From Pseudomonas sp. 5P_3.1_Bac2 (GTDB taxonomy: Bacteria > Pseudomonadota > Gammaproteobacteria > Pseudomonadales > Pseudomonadaceae), in the NCBI RefSeq assembly GCF_025465995.1, contig NZ_JANLNY010000006.1, forward strand, positions 1 to 64,000: DNA of 64,000 bases. Direction: 5' to 3'. The position numbers and the translations under genes are program-made. Under the pieces are notes generated by a model, which worked only from the letters and a program-made list of their open reading frames with translations, made no database searches and was not told the origin of the DNA. Numbering within the stretch: position 1 is the first letter of the stretch; each line of letters starts with the position of its first letter. Shown here in pieces: positions 37,739-46,997 of this stretch.

Positions 37739-40700
37739 ATGACCGACGCCACGCCCGCCTTTGAACAACTGCTGAAAAACCTCGACCAGACCTTGCTTGC
37801 CGATCGTCACCGCTTGCGCCGGCAGCTGCTTGAGCTGCGTAAACAGACGCCTGCGGATGAGGGCAAACTGGCCCAGTGGCTGGAGCGTTTTAATGCCTCC
37901 AAAGCCAAGGTCGAGGCGCGGCGCTTGAGTGTGCCGGCGATTCGTTACGACGAAGCTTTGCCGATTGCCGCCAAGCGCGACGAAATCAAGGCCGCCATCA
38001 GCCAGCATCAGGTGGTGGTGATCGCCGGGGAAACCGGCTCGGGCAAAACCACCCAACTGCCGAAAATCTGCTTAGAACTGGGTCGCGGCGTGCACGGCTT
38101 GATCGGCCACACCCAGCCCCGGCGTTTGGCCGCGCGCACTGTGGCCACGCGGGTGGCGGAGGAGATCGGCACGCCGTTGGGTGAGCTGGTCGGCTATCAG
38201 GTGCGCTTTGAGGATCAAAGCAACGAGCGCAGTCTGATCAAGCTGATGACCGACGGCATCTTGCTCGCCGAAACTCAGCACGACCGCTATCTGGAAAAAT
38301 ACGACACGCTGATCGTCGACGAAGCCCACGAGCGCAGCCTCAACATCGATTTCCTCTTGGGCTTTTTAAAGACCCTGCTGGTACGTCGGCCGGATCTGAA
38401 GCTGATCATCACCTCCGCCACCATCGACCTGCAGCGCTTCTCCGAACACTTCGGCGGTGCGCCGATCGTCGAGGTGTCCGGGCGTACCTACCCGGTGGAA
38501 ACCTGGTATCGGCCGCTGGCGGCGGAGCAGGACGAAGACGGCAACCGGGTCGAGGAAGACCTGTCGGTGGATCAGGCGATTCTGGCTGCGCTGGATGAGA
38601 TCAGCGCCCATGAAAAAGCCGAAGGCAAGCGTCCAGGCGACATCCTTGTGTTCCTCCCCGGCGAGCGGGAAATTCGCGACGCCGCCGAGGTGTTACGTAA
38701 GGCCAACCTGCGTCTGACTGAAGTGTTGCCACTGTATGCACGGCTGACGCCAGCCGAACAGCAGAAGATTTTCGCCCCCATGGGCGCGCGCAAAATCGTG
38801 TTGGCCACCAACGTCGCGGAAACCTCGTTGACGGTGCCGGGCATCCGCTATGTGATCGACAGCGGCACAGCGCGGATCAGCCGTTACAGCTATCGGGCCA
38901 AGGTCCAGCGCTTGCCGATTGAGGCCATTTCCCAAGCCAGCGCCAACCAGCGTAAAGGTCGTTGCGGGCGGGTGGAGCCGGGCATCTGTATCCGCTTGTA
39001 TAGCGAAGAGGATTTCAACGGGCGCCCGGCCTTTACCGATCCGGAAATTCTACGCACTAACTTGGCGGCAGTGATTTTGCAGATGCTCCATCTGCGCTTA
39101 GGTCAGATCGAGGACTTCCCCTTTATCGAACCACCAGATGGCAAGGCCATCAGTGATGGTTTTAACCTGCTGCAAGAGCTGTCGGCGGTTAGCCGCGAAG
39201 GTCAGCTCACTGCCTTGGGCCGCCAGTTGGCGCGCCTTCCTGTGGACCCGCGCTTGGGCCGCATGGTGCTCGAAGGCGCCAAGCAGGGCAGTCTGGAAGA
39301 GCTTTTGATCATTGCCAGCGCGCTGTCGGTGCAGGATGTGCGTGAGCGCCCCAGTGACCGGCAGCAGGCAGCGGATCAAGCCCACGCGCAGTGGAAGGAT
39401 GTCGACTCCGACTTTGCTGCGCTGATCAACCTTTGGCGCGGCTTTGAAGAACAACGGCAGAACCTCGGCAGCAGTGCGCTGCGCAGTTGGTGCCGGAAGA
39501 ACTTCCTCAATTATTTGCGTTTACGTGAGTGGCGCGATGCCCATCGGCAGTTGGTCTTGCTCTGCCGCGATTTGCAGTTAGGCAGTAAAAGTCAGGGCGC
39601 TAGCTCGGCTAAGCCGCAACCGGCATCTGCCGCGCCCAAGGGCGATCAGCAACTGCGTGCCGCGCAAAAATCCCAGGAGCTGGCAGAGAAGGAACAAGCC
39701 GCGCAGCGCAGTAAAAGTTATGCCGCGGTGCACAAGGCGATCCTCGCCGGCCTGCTCAGCCAGATTGGCCAGAAGACGGAAGATGGCGATTACTTAGGTG
39801 CGCGCCAGCGCCGCTTCTGGGTCCATCCATCGTCGGTGATCGGGCGTAAAAAACCGACCTGGCTGATGGCCGCTGAACTGGTCGAAACCACCAAGCTGTA
39901 TGCGCGCATGGTGGCGAAAATTGAGCCGGACTGGATCGAGCCCTTGGCCGGCCACCTGATCAAGAAGAACCATCTGGAACCGCACTGGGAGAAGAAGCGC
40001 GGGCAGGTGGTGGCTTATGAGCAAATCACCCTTTACGGCATGATCGTGGTCGGTCGTCGTCCTGTGCACTTTGGCCCGGTTGATCCGCAGGCCAGCCGTG
40101 AGTTGTTTATCCGCGAAGGTTTGGTTGGCGGTGAAATCAACTCGCGGGCTAAATGCCTGATGGCGAACCGGCAGTTACTCGAGCGCTTGGATGAGCTGGA
40201 AGCCAAGGCGCGCCGCCGCGATATTTTGGCTGACGAAGAGGTGCTGTTTGCCTTCTATGACGCGCGCCTGCCTGAGTCTATCCACCAGACGGCGACCTTC
40301 GACAGTTGGTACAAAACCGAAAGCGCGAAGAATCCGCACCTGCTGATCATGCAGGAAGAGGACGTGCTGGCCCGCGATGCCCGTGAAGTGACGGCAACGC
40401 AGTACCCCAACCAATTGCGTCTGGGCGAATTGCAGTTGCCCCTGAGCTATCACTTTGAACCCAATCACCCCCGCGACGGCGTGACCCTGCGCGCCCCGGC
40501 GGCGCTGTTGCCGCAATTGCCAGCGGAGCGTTTGCAGTGGTTGGTGCCGGGCTTGCTGGAGGCCAAGGGCATGGCCTTGGTGCGCAACCTGCCCAAGGCG
40601 CTGCGCAAGAACTTTGTGCCGGTGCCGGATTTTGTCGGCGCCGCTTTGAGCAAAATCACCTTTGCCGATGGCAGCCTGCCCCAGGCCTTGGGCCGCGAGT

Positions 40701-41770
40701 TGCTGCGCATGACCGGCGTACGCATCAGCGACGAAGCCTGGGCCGATGCTGATGCGCAGCTCGAAAGCCATCTGCGCATGAATATCGAGGTGGTCGACAA
40801 CCAAGGCAAAGTGCTCGGTGAGGGCCGCGATCTGGCTGAGCTGACTGCACGCTTTAGCGCCGAAGGCCAGGCCGGCTTGGCGCTGCCGCAAAGTGACCAG
40901 AGTCAGAAAGCGGTGGAGGCCAAAGCCTTTAATAACGTCGCGCAGAAGGCTCAGCAAAAGGTCGCCGGCCTGTCCATGACGGTTTACCCGGCGCTGGTGG
41001 AGGAGGCCGGGGTGGTTAAAGAAGGCCGTTTCTCAACCCAGGCCGAGGCCGACTTCCAGCATCGCCGTGCCTTGCCGCGATTGCTGCTGCAACAGCTCAA
41101 CGAGCAGGCCAAGTTTCTCCGGGGCAAGTTGCCGGGGCTTACTGAGCTGGGCTTGCTCTATCGCGAGCTGGGCCGTATCGACGCGCTGGTGGAAGATATC
41201 CTGCTGGCCAGTCTCGACACCTGCATCCTTGAAGGTGCGCAGCCATTGCCCCGCGATGGCGCCGGCTTAGCCGCACTGGCAGAAAGTAAGCGCGCTGAGT
41301 GGCCGGCCGAGGCCGAGCGTTTGGCGCGGCTAACCTTGGAAATCCTCAAGGGTTGGCACAATCTGCAAAAACGCTTTAAGGGCAAGATTGATCTGGCCCA
41401 GGCCATGGCGCTTAACGACATCAAGCAGCAACTGAGTCAGTTGGTTTATCCCGGGTTTGTCCGCGCCACGCCTGCAGGGTGGCTCAAAGAAATCCCGCGT
41501 TATCTCAAAGCCATCGAACAGCGCTTGGATAAGATCGGCGCCCAAGTGCAGCGTGATCGAGTTTACAGTGGCGAGCTGGGCGGTTATTGGCAGCAGTATC
41601 AAACGCGTTTAGATAAACACCGCAAGGAAGGCAAGCGCGACGCGCAACTGGAGTTGTATCGCTGGCTCTTGGAAGAGTATCGGGTGTCGTTGTTTGCGCA
41701 GCAGCTCGGCACTAAACAGGCGATCTCGGATAAGCGCTTGGCCAAGCAGTGGAGTCAGGTCGAGGCTTAG
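37739..41770 (+). CDS. hrpA: ATP-dependent RNA helicase HrpA
   Basis: A 1343-residue DEAH-box helicase. Walker A GETGSGKT lies at residues 97-104, DEAH at 194-197, and SAT in LIITSATID. Motif VI is QRKGRCGRVEPG. A long C-terminal region with the HrpA-specific DUF3418 and OB-like folds follows. E. coli HrpA has about 1300 residues. In E. coli it rescues stalled ribosomes and processes fimbrial mRNA. ATG 37739 (MTDATPAF) is chosen, though the frame is open 18 codons upstream. The Shine-Dalgarno site is weak. A hairpin follows at 41785. Confidence 0.96.
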   Translation: MTDATPAFEQLLKNLDQTLLADRHRLRRQLLELRKQTPADEGKLAQWLERFNASKAKVEARRLSVPAIRYDEALPIAAKRDEIKAAISQHQVVVIAGETGSGKTTQLPKICLELGRGVHGLIGHTQPRRLAARTVATRVAEEIGTPLGELVGYQVRFEDQSNERSLIKLMTDGILLAETQHDRYLEKYDTLIVDEAHERSLNIDFLLGFLKTLLVRRPDLKLIITSATIDLQRFSEHFGGAPIVEVSGRTYPVETWYRPLAAEQDEDGNRVEEDLSVDQAILAALDEISAHEKAEGKRPGDILVFLPGEREIRDAAEVLRKANLRLTEVLPLYARLTPAEQQKIFAPMGARKIVLATNVAETSLTVPGIRYVIDSGTARISRYSYRAKVQRLPIEAISQASANQRKGRCGRVEPGICIRLYSEEDFNGRPAFTDPEILRTNLAAVILQMLHLRLGQIEDFPFIEPPDGKAISDGFNLLQELSAVSREGQLTALGRQLARLPVDPRLGRMVLEGAKQGSLEELLIIASALSVQDVRERPSDRQQAADQAHAQWKDVDSDFAALINLWRGFEEQRQNLGSSALRSWCRKNFLNYLRLREWRDAHRQLVLLCRDLQLGSKSQGASSAKPQPASAAPKGDQQLRAAQKSQELAEKEQAAQRSKSYAAVHKAILAGLLSQIGQKTEDGDYLGARQRRFWVHPSSVIGRKKPTWLMAAELVETTKLYARMVAKIEPDWIEPLAGHLIKKNHLEPHWEKKRGQVVAYEQITLYGMIVVGRRPVHFGPVDPQASRELFIREGLVGGEINSRAKCLMANRQLLERLDELEAKARRRDILADEEVLFAFYDARLPESIHQTATFDSWYKTESAKNPHLLIMQEEDVLARDAREVTATQYPNQLRLGELQLPLSYHFEPNHPRDGVTLRAPAALLPQLPAERLQWLVPGLLEAKGMALVRNLPKALRKNFVPVPDFVGAALSKITFADGSLPQALGRELLRMTGVRISDEAWADADAQLESHLRMNIEVVDNQGKVLGEGRDLAELTARFSAEGQAGLALPQSDQSQKAVEAKAFNNVAQKAQQKVAGLSMTVYPALVEEAGVVKEGRFSTQAEADFQHRRALPRLLLQQLNEQAKFLRGKLPGLTELGLLYRELGRIDALVEDILLASLDTCILEGAQPLPRDGAGLAALAESKRAEWPAEAERLARLTLEILKGWHNLQKRFKGKIDLAQAMALNDIKQQLSQLVYPGFVRATPAGWLKEIPRYLKAIEQRLDKIGAQVQRDRVYSGELGGYWQQYQTRLDKHRKEGKRDAQLELYRWLLEEYRVSLFAQQLGTKQAISDKRLAKQWSQVEA

Positions 41771-41784
41771 TGAGCGGGTAGGCC

Positions 41785-41803
41785 ACGGGCCGCTGTGGCC
41801 CGT
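41785..41803. terminator. Hairpin after hrpA
   Basis: ACGGGCC (41785-41791) pairs with GGCCCGT (41797-41803) with loop GCTGT, between hrpA and the converging gene at 41810. No T-run is visible. Confidence 0.5.
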
Positions 41804-41809
41804 TGTCGG

Positions 41810-42148
41810 TTAACGACCCGCTTGACAGTCGAGTAGGTCGTCGTCAGTGATGCGCCAGTTTTGCTCGGCCTTAAAGCGAATGCCGCGCAACACGCAGGAG
41901 GCGCCATTCTCATTGACCAGGCGGACGTCACGATAGCCTGGCGCAGGGCCGGCGATCTTGAGGCGCGTGCCACTGTCGAGCACGTTGTCGATCAGTGGAT
42001 TCTCGCCCCAACTCTCCTCATCAGGGGCTGAAAAATAAAGTTCGTGGATCGACCACAGCGTTTGGTTATCCACATAAACCGGCGCGGCTTGCGCCGTCAG
42101 GCTGCTCAACAGGCCTAGGGTTAGCGCAACAGTTAGTACTCTGTTCAT
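41810..42148 (-). CDS. Small secreted protein of unknown function
   Basis: A 112-residue protein with a signal peptide (MNRVLTVALTLGLLSSLTAQA|APVYV). The mature domain (NQTLWSIHELYFSAPDEESWGENPLIDN...) contains two cysteines that may form a disulphide. It resembles small periplasmic proteins seen next to hrpA-like genes in pseudomonads, but I cannot name a family. ATG 42148 is chosen because it gives a clean signal peptide; an upstream in-frame start would add six residues. Confidence 0.7.
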   Translation of the reverse strand: MNRVLTVALTLGLLSSLTAQAAPVYVDNQTLWSIHELYFSAPDEESWGENPLIDNVLDSGTRLKIAGPAPGYRDVRLVNENGASCVLRGIRFKAEQNWRITDDDLLDCQAGR

Positions 42149-42253
42149 GACAAATCTCACGTCCAAGAGCGCTAAAAATGCGGGTAAAGCCTGCTTAGGT
42201 CAAGGTGCACTAAGCCTGAGTGGGCGGCGCTGAGCTTTTTGCCGGGGATAAAA

Positions 42254-42298
42254 AAACACCTGCAAGTGGCCGCATCCAGGCAACCCTTGCAGGTGTTT
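42254..42298 (-). terminator. Terminator of the MFS gene
   Basis: A 13-bp stem AAACACCTGCAAG (42254-42266) / CTTGCAGGTGTTT (42286-42298). On the minus strand it is followed by a run of T residues (A run at 42250-42256). It lies 11 bases beyond the MFS stop at 42309. Confidence 0.88.
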
Positions 42299-42308
42299 GC
42301 AAAAAAAA

Positions 42309-43523
42309 TTAGGTGTTAGGCGCGAGCTGTGGGTTCTTCACTGAGCGGCCAAAGGCCAAGACGTTGAGCAAGCCCAGTACCACTAGGGCGGTGGCAAACA
42401 GCAACAGGCTGTTGATCCCCATTTGATCGACCAAGCGCCCGCCGAAGTACGAGCCCAAGGCAATGTTGACTTGGAACAACGCGACGAACAGTGGCATGCC
42501 ACGTTCCACGTCATTAGGTGCCGCGACAAACATCCAGATATTGGCGCAGGTCGGGAAGGCGCCAAAGGCGAATCCCCATATGGCGGTGAGGATAATCGCG
42601 CCACTGAGGTGGGTGCCCAAGTGTGGCATCAGGAAGATACAAGCGCCAACCATTACACCTACCAGTATGAAGGTGTTGCGCACGTTGCGGCTGGCGGCGA
42701 AGCCAGCAAAGATATTGCCCAGTACCCCAGCGCCGCCATAGAGCAGTAATAGCGAGCTAATGGTTTGGCCATTAAACCCCGAGCTGAATTTGAAAAACGG
42801 CGCGATATAGGTGAAGGCGGCGAAGTGTGCCAAGCCAATCAACAGCACTGCAATCATGCCCACCCGGGCTTTTGGGATAAACAACAGAGCGGGCAAGTCG
42901 CTAAAGCTGATGGCTTTTTTCGGGGTCAGTGCCGGCAAGGTAAACACCTGCATTAACAGCACCGGAATACCCAGCACGGCAGTGAGTAGGAAGGTCATGC
43001 GCCAGCCGAATAAGCCGCTCAGCCAAGTACCCAAGGGCACGCCAACTACGGTCGCCAGGGTGACCCCGACCATGATGATTGCGCTGGCTTTGGCTACGCC
43101 GACACCGCGTGGTGCTAAGCGTGCCGACAAGGCAATGGCCGTGGCCCAAAAGCCGCCAATACCCACACCGAGCAAGATACGCCCGAACAGCAGAGTGGGC
43201 AGATCATTGGCGAAGGCCGCGGTGAAGTTGGCCAGCACCATCACCAGGGTCAGGAAGATCAACAGCTTGCGTCGGTCCATAGCACCGATGCCGATCGACA
43301 GGAGAACGGCCGAAAGGGCTGCAGTGATTCCCGGTAGGGTAACCATCAAACCGGCTTGACCGGAGCTGATGGCGAGGTCTCTGGCCACGTCATTGAGAAC
43401 GCCAACGGGGAGGAGTTCGCTGGTCACCAAGGCAAATGCACCGATGGCTACAGAGAGTATCGCTAGCCATTGCTGCAGCAGGCTTTGATCTTTGTGCTCG
43501 AGAGCAGAGTTGTGTTGCGTCAT
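42309..43523 (-). CDS. MFS exporter, DHA1 family
   Basis: A 404-residue protein with about 12 membrane segments. Segment 1 contains IGAFALVTSELLPVGVLNDVARDL, the start motif of AraJ/NepI-like exporters, followed by GQAGLMVTLPGITAALSAVLLS. The motif GRILLGVGIGGFWATAIALSARLAP is characteristic of this DHA1 group. It may export drugs, purine nucleosides or sugars, which cannot be decided. ATG 43523 is the sensible start because a longer frame adds 33 codons without support. It has its own terminator. Confidence 0.83.
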   Translation of the reverse strand: MTQHNSALEHKDQSLLQQWLAILSVAIGAFALVTSELLPVGVLNDVARDLAISSGQAGLMVTLPGITAALSAVLLSIGIGAMDRRKLLIFLTLVMVLANFTAAFANDLPTLLFGRILLGVGIGGFWATAIALSARLAPRGVGVAKASAIIMVGVTLATVVGVPLGTWLSGLFGWRMTFLLTAVLGIPVLLMQVFTLPALTPKKAISFSDLPALLFIPKARVGMIAVLLIGLAHFAAFTYIAPFFKFSSGFNGQTISSLLLLYGGAGVLGNIFAGFAASRNVRNTFILVGVMVGACIFLMPHLGTHLSGAIILTAIWGFAFGAFPTCANIWMFVAAPNDVERGMPLFVALFQVNIALGSYFGGRLVDQMGINSLLLFATALVVLGLLNVLAFGRSVKNPQLAPNT

Positions 43524-43764
43524 GGTCGTAGTCCAAAAAAAGCGCGGGTGTGCGGGCATAGGGGGCGAGTATAGGAATGGCAGGCGACACACAATAAAGT
43601 CCTGATGCGCGATATTGAACATCAGTTAAAATGATTTTTGCGCTACAACCTTGGATTTAGGGGCTTGTATTGATTGATGCGTGCGTCTGGGCGTAACTCC
43701 GCGCTGCCGAATTGCTCGGCAGCACAGTCCAGGCAATTCGGCATCACGGCAGGGGTCGGCGAGT

Positions 43765-44469
43765 TTAGGGGCGCTCTGGAATATTCAGGCCTCGGATGAC
43801 TGCAGGGCGGGCGAGAAACGCCTCAAGTACCCGCCGGACATTGTCAAAGCGCTCGAATTCGACCAGCTCGCCGGCTTCATAAAAACCGACGAGGATGCGC
43901 ACCCAGGGCAGCACAGCGATATCGGCAATACTGAATTGCTCGCCCATGATCCACTGGCGCCCGGCCAGGCGCTTATCTAATACGCCGAGCAAGCGCTGTG
44001 CCTCGGCCACGTAACGCTCTCGCGGGCGTTTGTCTTCATAGCTGGCGCCGGCGAATTTATTGAAGAAGCCTAATTGGCCAAACATCGGGCCTACGCCGCC
44101 CATCTGCCACATCAACCATTGTAGGGTTTCATAGCGTGCCGCACCGTCTTTGGGTAGCAGTTGTCCGGTTTTATCGGCCAGATAAACCAGAATGGCGCCG
44201 GACTCAAACAAGCTCAGTGGCTTAGCGTTGGGGCCATTGGGATCGAGGATTGCAGGGATCTTGTTGTTCGGGTTCAGGGACAGGAACTCATCGCTGAACT
44301 GATCATCGTTCTCGAAACTCACCAGGTGCACTTCGTAAGGCAGGCCCACCTCCTCAAGGAAGATCGACACCTTCACGCCATTGGGCGTCGGTAGGGAATA
44401 CAGCTGCAGGCGCTCAGGGTGTAGCGCCGGCCATTTATGGGTAATGGGAAAAGCACTGAGGTCAGTCAT
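43765..44469 (-). CDS. Glutathione S-transferase, Nu/Ure2p-like (YfcG/YghU type)
   Basis: A 234-residue GST. The thioredoxin-fold N-terminal domain has LYSLPTPNGVKVSIFLEEVGLPYEVHLV, with the conserved TPN motif, NPNNKIPAI and LFESGAILVYLADKTG. The C-terminal helical domain has MWQMGGVGPMFGQLGFFNKFA. YfcG/YghU are Nu-class enzymes with glutathione-disulphide reductase activity and little classical transferase activity. It has no clear operon partner. Confidence 0.87.
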   Translation of the reverse strand: MTDLSAFPITHKWPALHPERLQLYSLPTPNGVKVSIFLEEVGLPYEVHLVSFENDDQFSDEFLSLNPNNKIPAILDPNGPNAKPLSLFESGAILVYLADKTGQLLPKDGAARYETLQWLMWQMGGVGPMFGQLGFFNKFAGASYEDKRPRERYVAEAQRLLGVLDKRLAGRQWIMGEQFSIADIAVLPWVRILVGFYEAGELVEFERFDNVRRVLEAFLARPAVIRGLNIPERP

Positions 44470-44736
44470 GGGCTACTCCGGGGGGTAATGACGGAGGACC
44501 AGAATAACGGTATTAGAAATTTCTTCAGGTATTCAATTTTTAGCGTGCCAGGGAACTTCTAGGCTTGTTTGGCTGACACGCTGGCGTGGCCAATTGATGT
44601 TGCACGGCCTGTTTTGCGGTGTTTTTAAAGGCGCATGCGAACCGACGATTGTGGGCAAAAACAAGCTGTTGGATGTCGGTTGGCGGCGTAAATCGGTATG
44701 GTGTGACGATCTGATCGACCACTTGGAGTAATGCCC

Positions 44737-45174
44737 ATGAGCCTGCACGGCGAGTACGACCCACAGAATATTTTTGCCAAGATCATTCGCGGCGAAGCGC
44801 CTTGCTACAAGGTGTATGAGGATGAAGAGGTATTAGCCTTTCTCGATGTGTTCCCGCAGTCCTACGGTCATACCTTGGTGATTCCCAAGCGTGCCGCCGC
44901 GCGTAACCTGCTGGAAGTGGATGGCGACAGCCTGAGCAAAGTCATGGCCGTGGTGCAGCGAGTGGCCAAGGTGTTGGTGGCAGAGCTGGACCCAGCGGGC
45001 GTGCAACTGGCCCAGTTCAACGGCGCGCCGGCCGGGCAGACAGTGTTCCATCTGCATATGCACCTCATCCCGCGCTATGAAGGCCAGGCCCTTGAGGCTC
45101 ACGCCGCGAACAAGGGCGATGCGCAGGTGTTGACTGAGCTGCAAGCACGCCTGCAAAAGCGTTTAGCGGCCTGA
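44737..45174 (+). CDS. HIT-family protein
   Basis: A 145-residue histidine-triad nucleotide-binding protein. The catalytic triad is HLHMHLIP. The N-terminus (NIFAKIIRGEAPCYKVYEDEEVLAFLDVFPQSYGHTLVIPK) is typical of bacterial HIT/HinT. It hydrolyses nucleoside phosphoramidates or similar. ATG 44737 is selected since GGAG lies eight bases upstream, while the ATG six bases earlier is too close to it. Confidence 0.92.
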   Translation: MSLHGEYDPQNIFAKIIRGEAPCYKVYEDEEVLAFLDVFPQSYGHTLVIPKRAAARNLLEVDGDSLSKVMAVVQRVAKVLVAELDPAGVQLAQFNGAPAGQTVFHLHMHLIPRYEGQALEAHAANKGDAQVLTELQARLQKRLAA

Positions 45175-45298
45175 TTGCAGCGTGTTTTGGGCGGCACTTC
45201 GAAGTTTACCGAGGCCGCCCTTGAGCACTCCCGTAAGCGCGTCAATACTCACGCTCACGGCTGTCTTGGCCAAGTTTGCGCGCCCATGGGGGGCCTTT

Positions 45299-45721
45299 AT
45301 GCGACTGATCCTAAGCCTTGCGATTCTGACTCTGCTGGCTGGCTGTTCATCTTGGCGCACCGCCGCCGATGAGGTGCGCAGCGTGCCCAGTGAGCGAGCC
45401 TTGGCCTACCAACAAACGCTGAGCAACGGCGGTACCCTTGAGGTGACGCGCGACAGTGGCGGAATGGGCGCAGGCTGCTATATCGCGGTCAAACTGGATC
45501 GCCAGTTAGCGGCGCGGATCGGCACGGGTGAAGTGCTGCGCTTACAGGTCCCCGCCGGCACTCGGGTGCTGGGCATCGGCATCGACACCCAAGACGACAC
45601 CCTGTGTGGCAAGGGTCGCTTGAATCGTGAGTTAGCGGTCAAGGTGAGCGCGGGTTCGCAGCAGCGTTTTCGTATCCTCAGCAGCAACAGCAAAGGCTTC
45701 GATATTGTTGCGTTGGACTAA
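45299..45721 (+). CDS. Putative lipoprotein
   Basis: A 140-residue protein with lipobox LLAGC (MRLILSLAILTLLAGC), so a lipidated Cys at residue 16. The body has small beta-strand-like segments and two further cysteines (GAGCYIA, DTLCGKG). No family recognised, though it resembles small 'SCO-like' or PEGA-like envelope proteins only vaguely. The frame is open 39 codons upstream, but ATG 45299 gives the lipobox. Confidence 0.75.
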   Translation: MRLILSLAILTLLAGCSSWRTAADEVRSVPSERALAYQQTLSNGGTLEVTRDSGGMGAGCYIAVKLDRQLAARIGTGEVLRLQVPAGTRVLGIGIDTQDDTLCGKGRLNRELAVKVSAGSQQRFRILSSNSKGFDIVALD

Positions 45722-45784
45722 GACTGCGCGGCATCGACCTGGCCCGGGGCGGGCGTGGGACTTGCTCCGGCACGGCGAGTGCTC

Positions 45785-46510
45785 TTAGCGATAGCGGGCC
45801 AGGATGGCGTCGAACTCGCCTGCTTCTTTCATCTGCACCATGGCGCGCAGCAGGCGCATGGTCGGCACCTGCTCATCGTTGCGGACAATGCAGGCCACCG
45901 GATCACTGGCCAGCTCACTGTGTATATGCAGGCGCTGCTCGGCTGGCAGGGCGCGATTAAACCAATGCAGCGAGAGGTCGTTGGTCACTGCATAGTCGTA
46001 GCGCTGGGCACTCAGTTTCAGCAGCACTTGCTCTTGGGTACGGGCGTCGTCGCGTTGCAACTGTTGGCGGGCAAATAGCGCGTCTAGCTCGGGGTAGCTG
46101 TAGCCGTGCACGGTGCCGAAACGCTGTGGGCTTAATTCGGAAGGCTTGCGCTGGCCGGGCTGGGTGCTGACCAGCACGTCGCGCTGGGTCATAAACGGCA
46201 GACTCCAGATGTAGTTGTAGTGGTCGTTATTCAGCCAGGTGGGGCTGACATAGCAGCGCACGTCGACTTCTCCAGCGTCCAGGGCACGTTGCAGGCGTAA
46301 GCGCGGCAACACCACAAACTCAGCTTGGCGTCCGACTTTTTGCGCCATGCGGCGCTGTAGATCAATCAAGATTCCGGTCACCGGGCGACCGTTAACGAAC
46401 TCAGCTATGGGCATGGCCCAGCCATCACTGACAGCGAAACGAAGGGGCGGCTCGGCGGCTAGGGCGCTCTGGCTCAATACCAGCAGGAGTGCAAGTAACA
46501 GCTTGAGCAA
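45785..46510 (-). CDS. Periplasmic solute-binding protein (family 3), orphan
   Basis: A 241-residue protein. A TTG start at 46510 has AAGGAG eight bases upstream and gives a signal peptide (MLKLLLALLLVLSQSALA|AEPPL). The body resembles extracellular solute-binding protein family 3, with LRFAVSDGWAMPIAEFVNGRPVTGILIDL, DVRCYVSP and DYAVTNDLS. No ABC permease or ATPase gene is adjacent, so it may be a receptor or co-sensor. A longer frame to an ATG at 46558 lacks a good site and would bury the signal. Confidence 0.75.
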   Translation of the reverse strand: MLKLLLALLLVLSQSALAAEPPLRFAVSDGWAMPIAEFVNGRPVTGILIDLQRRMAQKVGRQAEFVVLPRLRLQRALDAGEVDVRCYVSPTWLNNDHYNYIWSLPFMTQRDVLVSTQPGQRKPSELSPQRFGTVHGYSYPELDALFARQQLQRDDARTQEQVLLKLSAQRYDYAVTNDLSLHWFNRALPAEQRLHIHSELASDPVACIVRNDEQVPTMRLLRAMVQMKEAGEFDAILARYR

Positions 46511-46997
46511 CCGGTTGGCTCCTTGGTCATGGAAACAGCGCAGCGGCTGCGTCCGCATTGCCACGTCGGCAAACCTGTTTGCACAGGATGGCGTGGCGAG
46601 TTCGGATCGCTTTAAAGAGCTGCTATTTGTCATACAGGCAGGCAAAAGAGCCGCCTTTTTTTCATGTCACGTCGGCTGAGTCAAGCGCAGGGCCACGGCC
46701 AGGGCCGATTTTTAGCCAATGGTCTGATGCCAAGGCTGAAGCGTGCATATGCAGAATTTGCTCTAGATGTGCTGAAAGTTGAGGATATTTGTCTTAATAG
46801 CCATTAGTTTGCAGCATATCTCCCGACCTGCTGAGCGGACTTACACCCCCTAGCTGTGGCAAACTCTGGTCCTATCCGCAGGGTGTGGTTTATCGCCAAT
46901 GTTCGCCCTGGCAGCCCAATTTTTGTCCCAGGCCCATGTGCCTCGGATCTATTGCAGCTCTGGTCGCGTAAGACGGCCAAGAATAAGAGGATTGACT
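46511..46997. other. Gene-free stretch between the solute-binding protein and KASIII gene
   Basis: About 487 bases without a credible gene on either strand. It contains AT-rich patches (around 46770-46820) that could hold the divergent promoters, but no consensus pair was found. The Shine-Dalgarno AAGAGG of the KASIII gene lies at its right edge. Confidence 0.5.

Noticed and set aside
40175..40957. 260-codon antisense frame within hrpA
   Set aside because: Entirely inside hrpA, with Gln/Leu/His-rich shadow composition and no start site.
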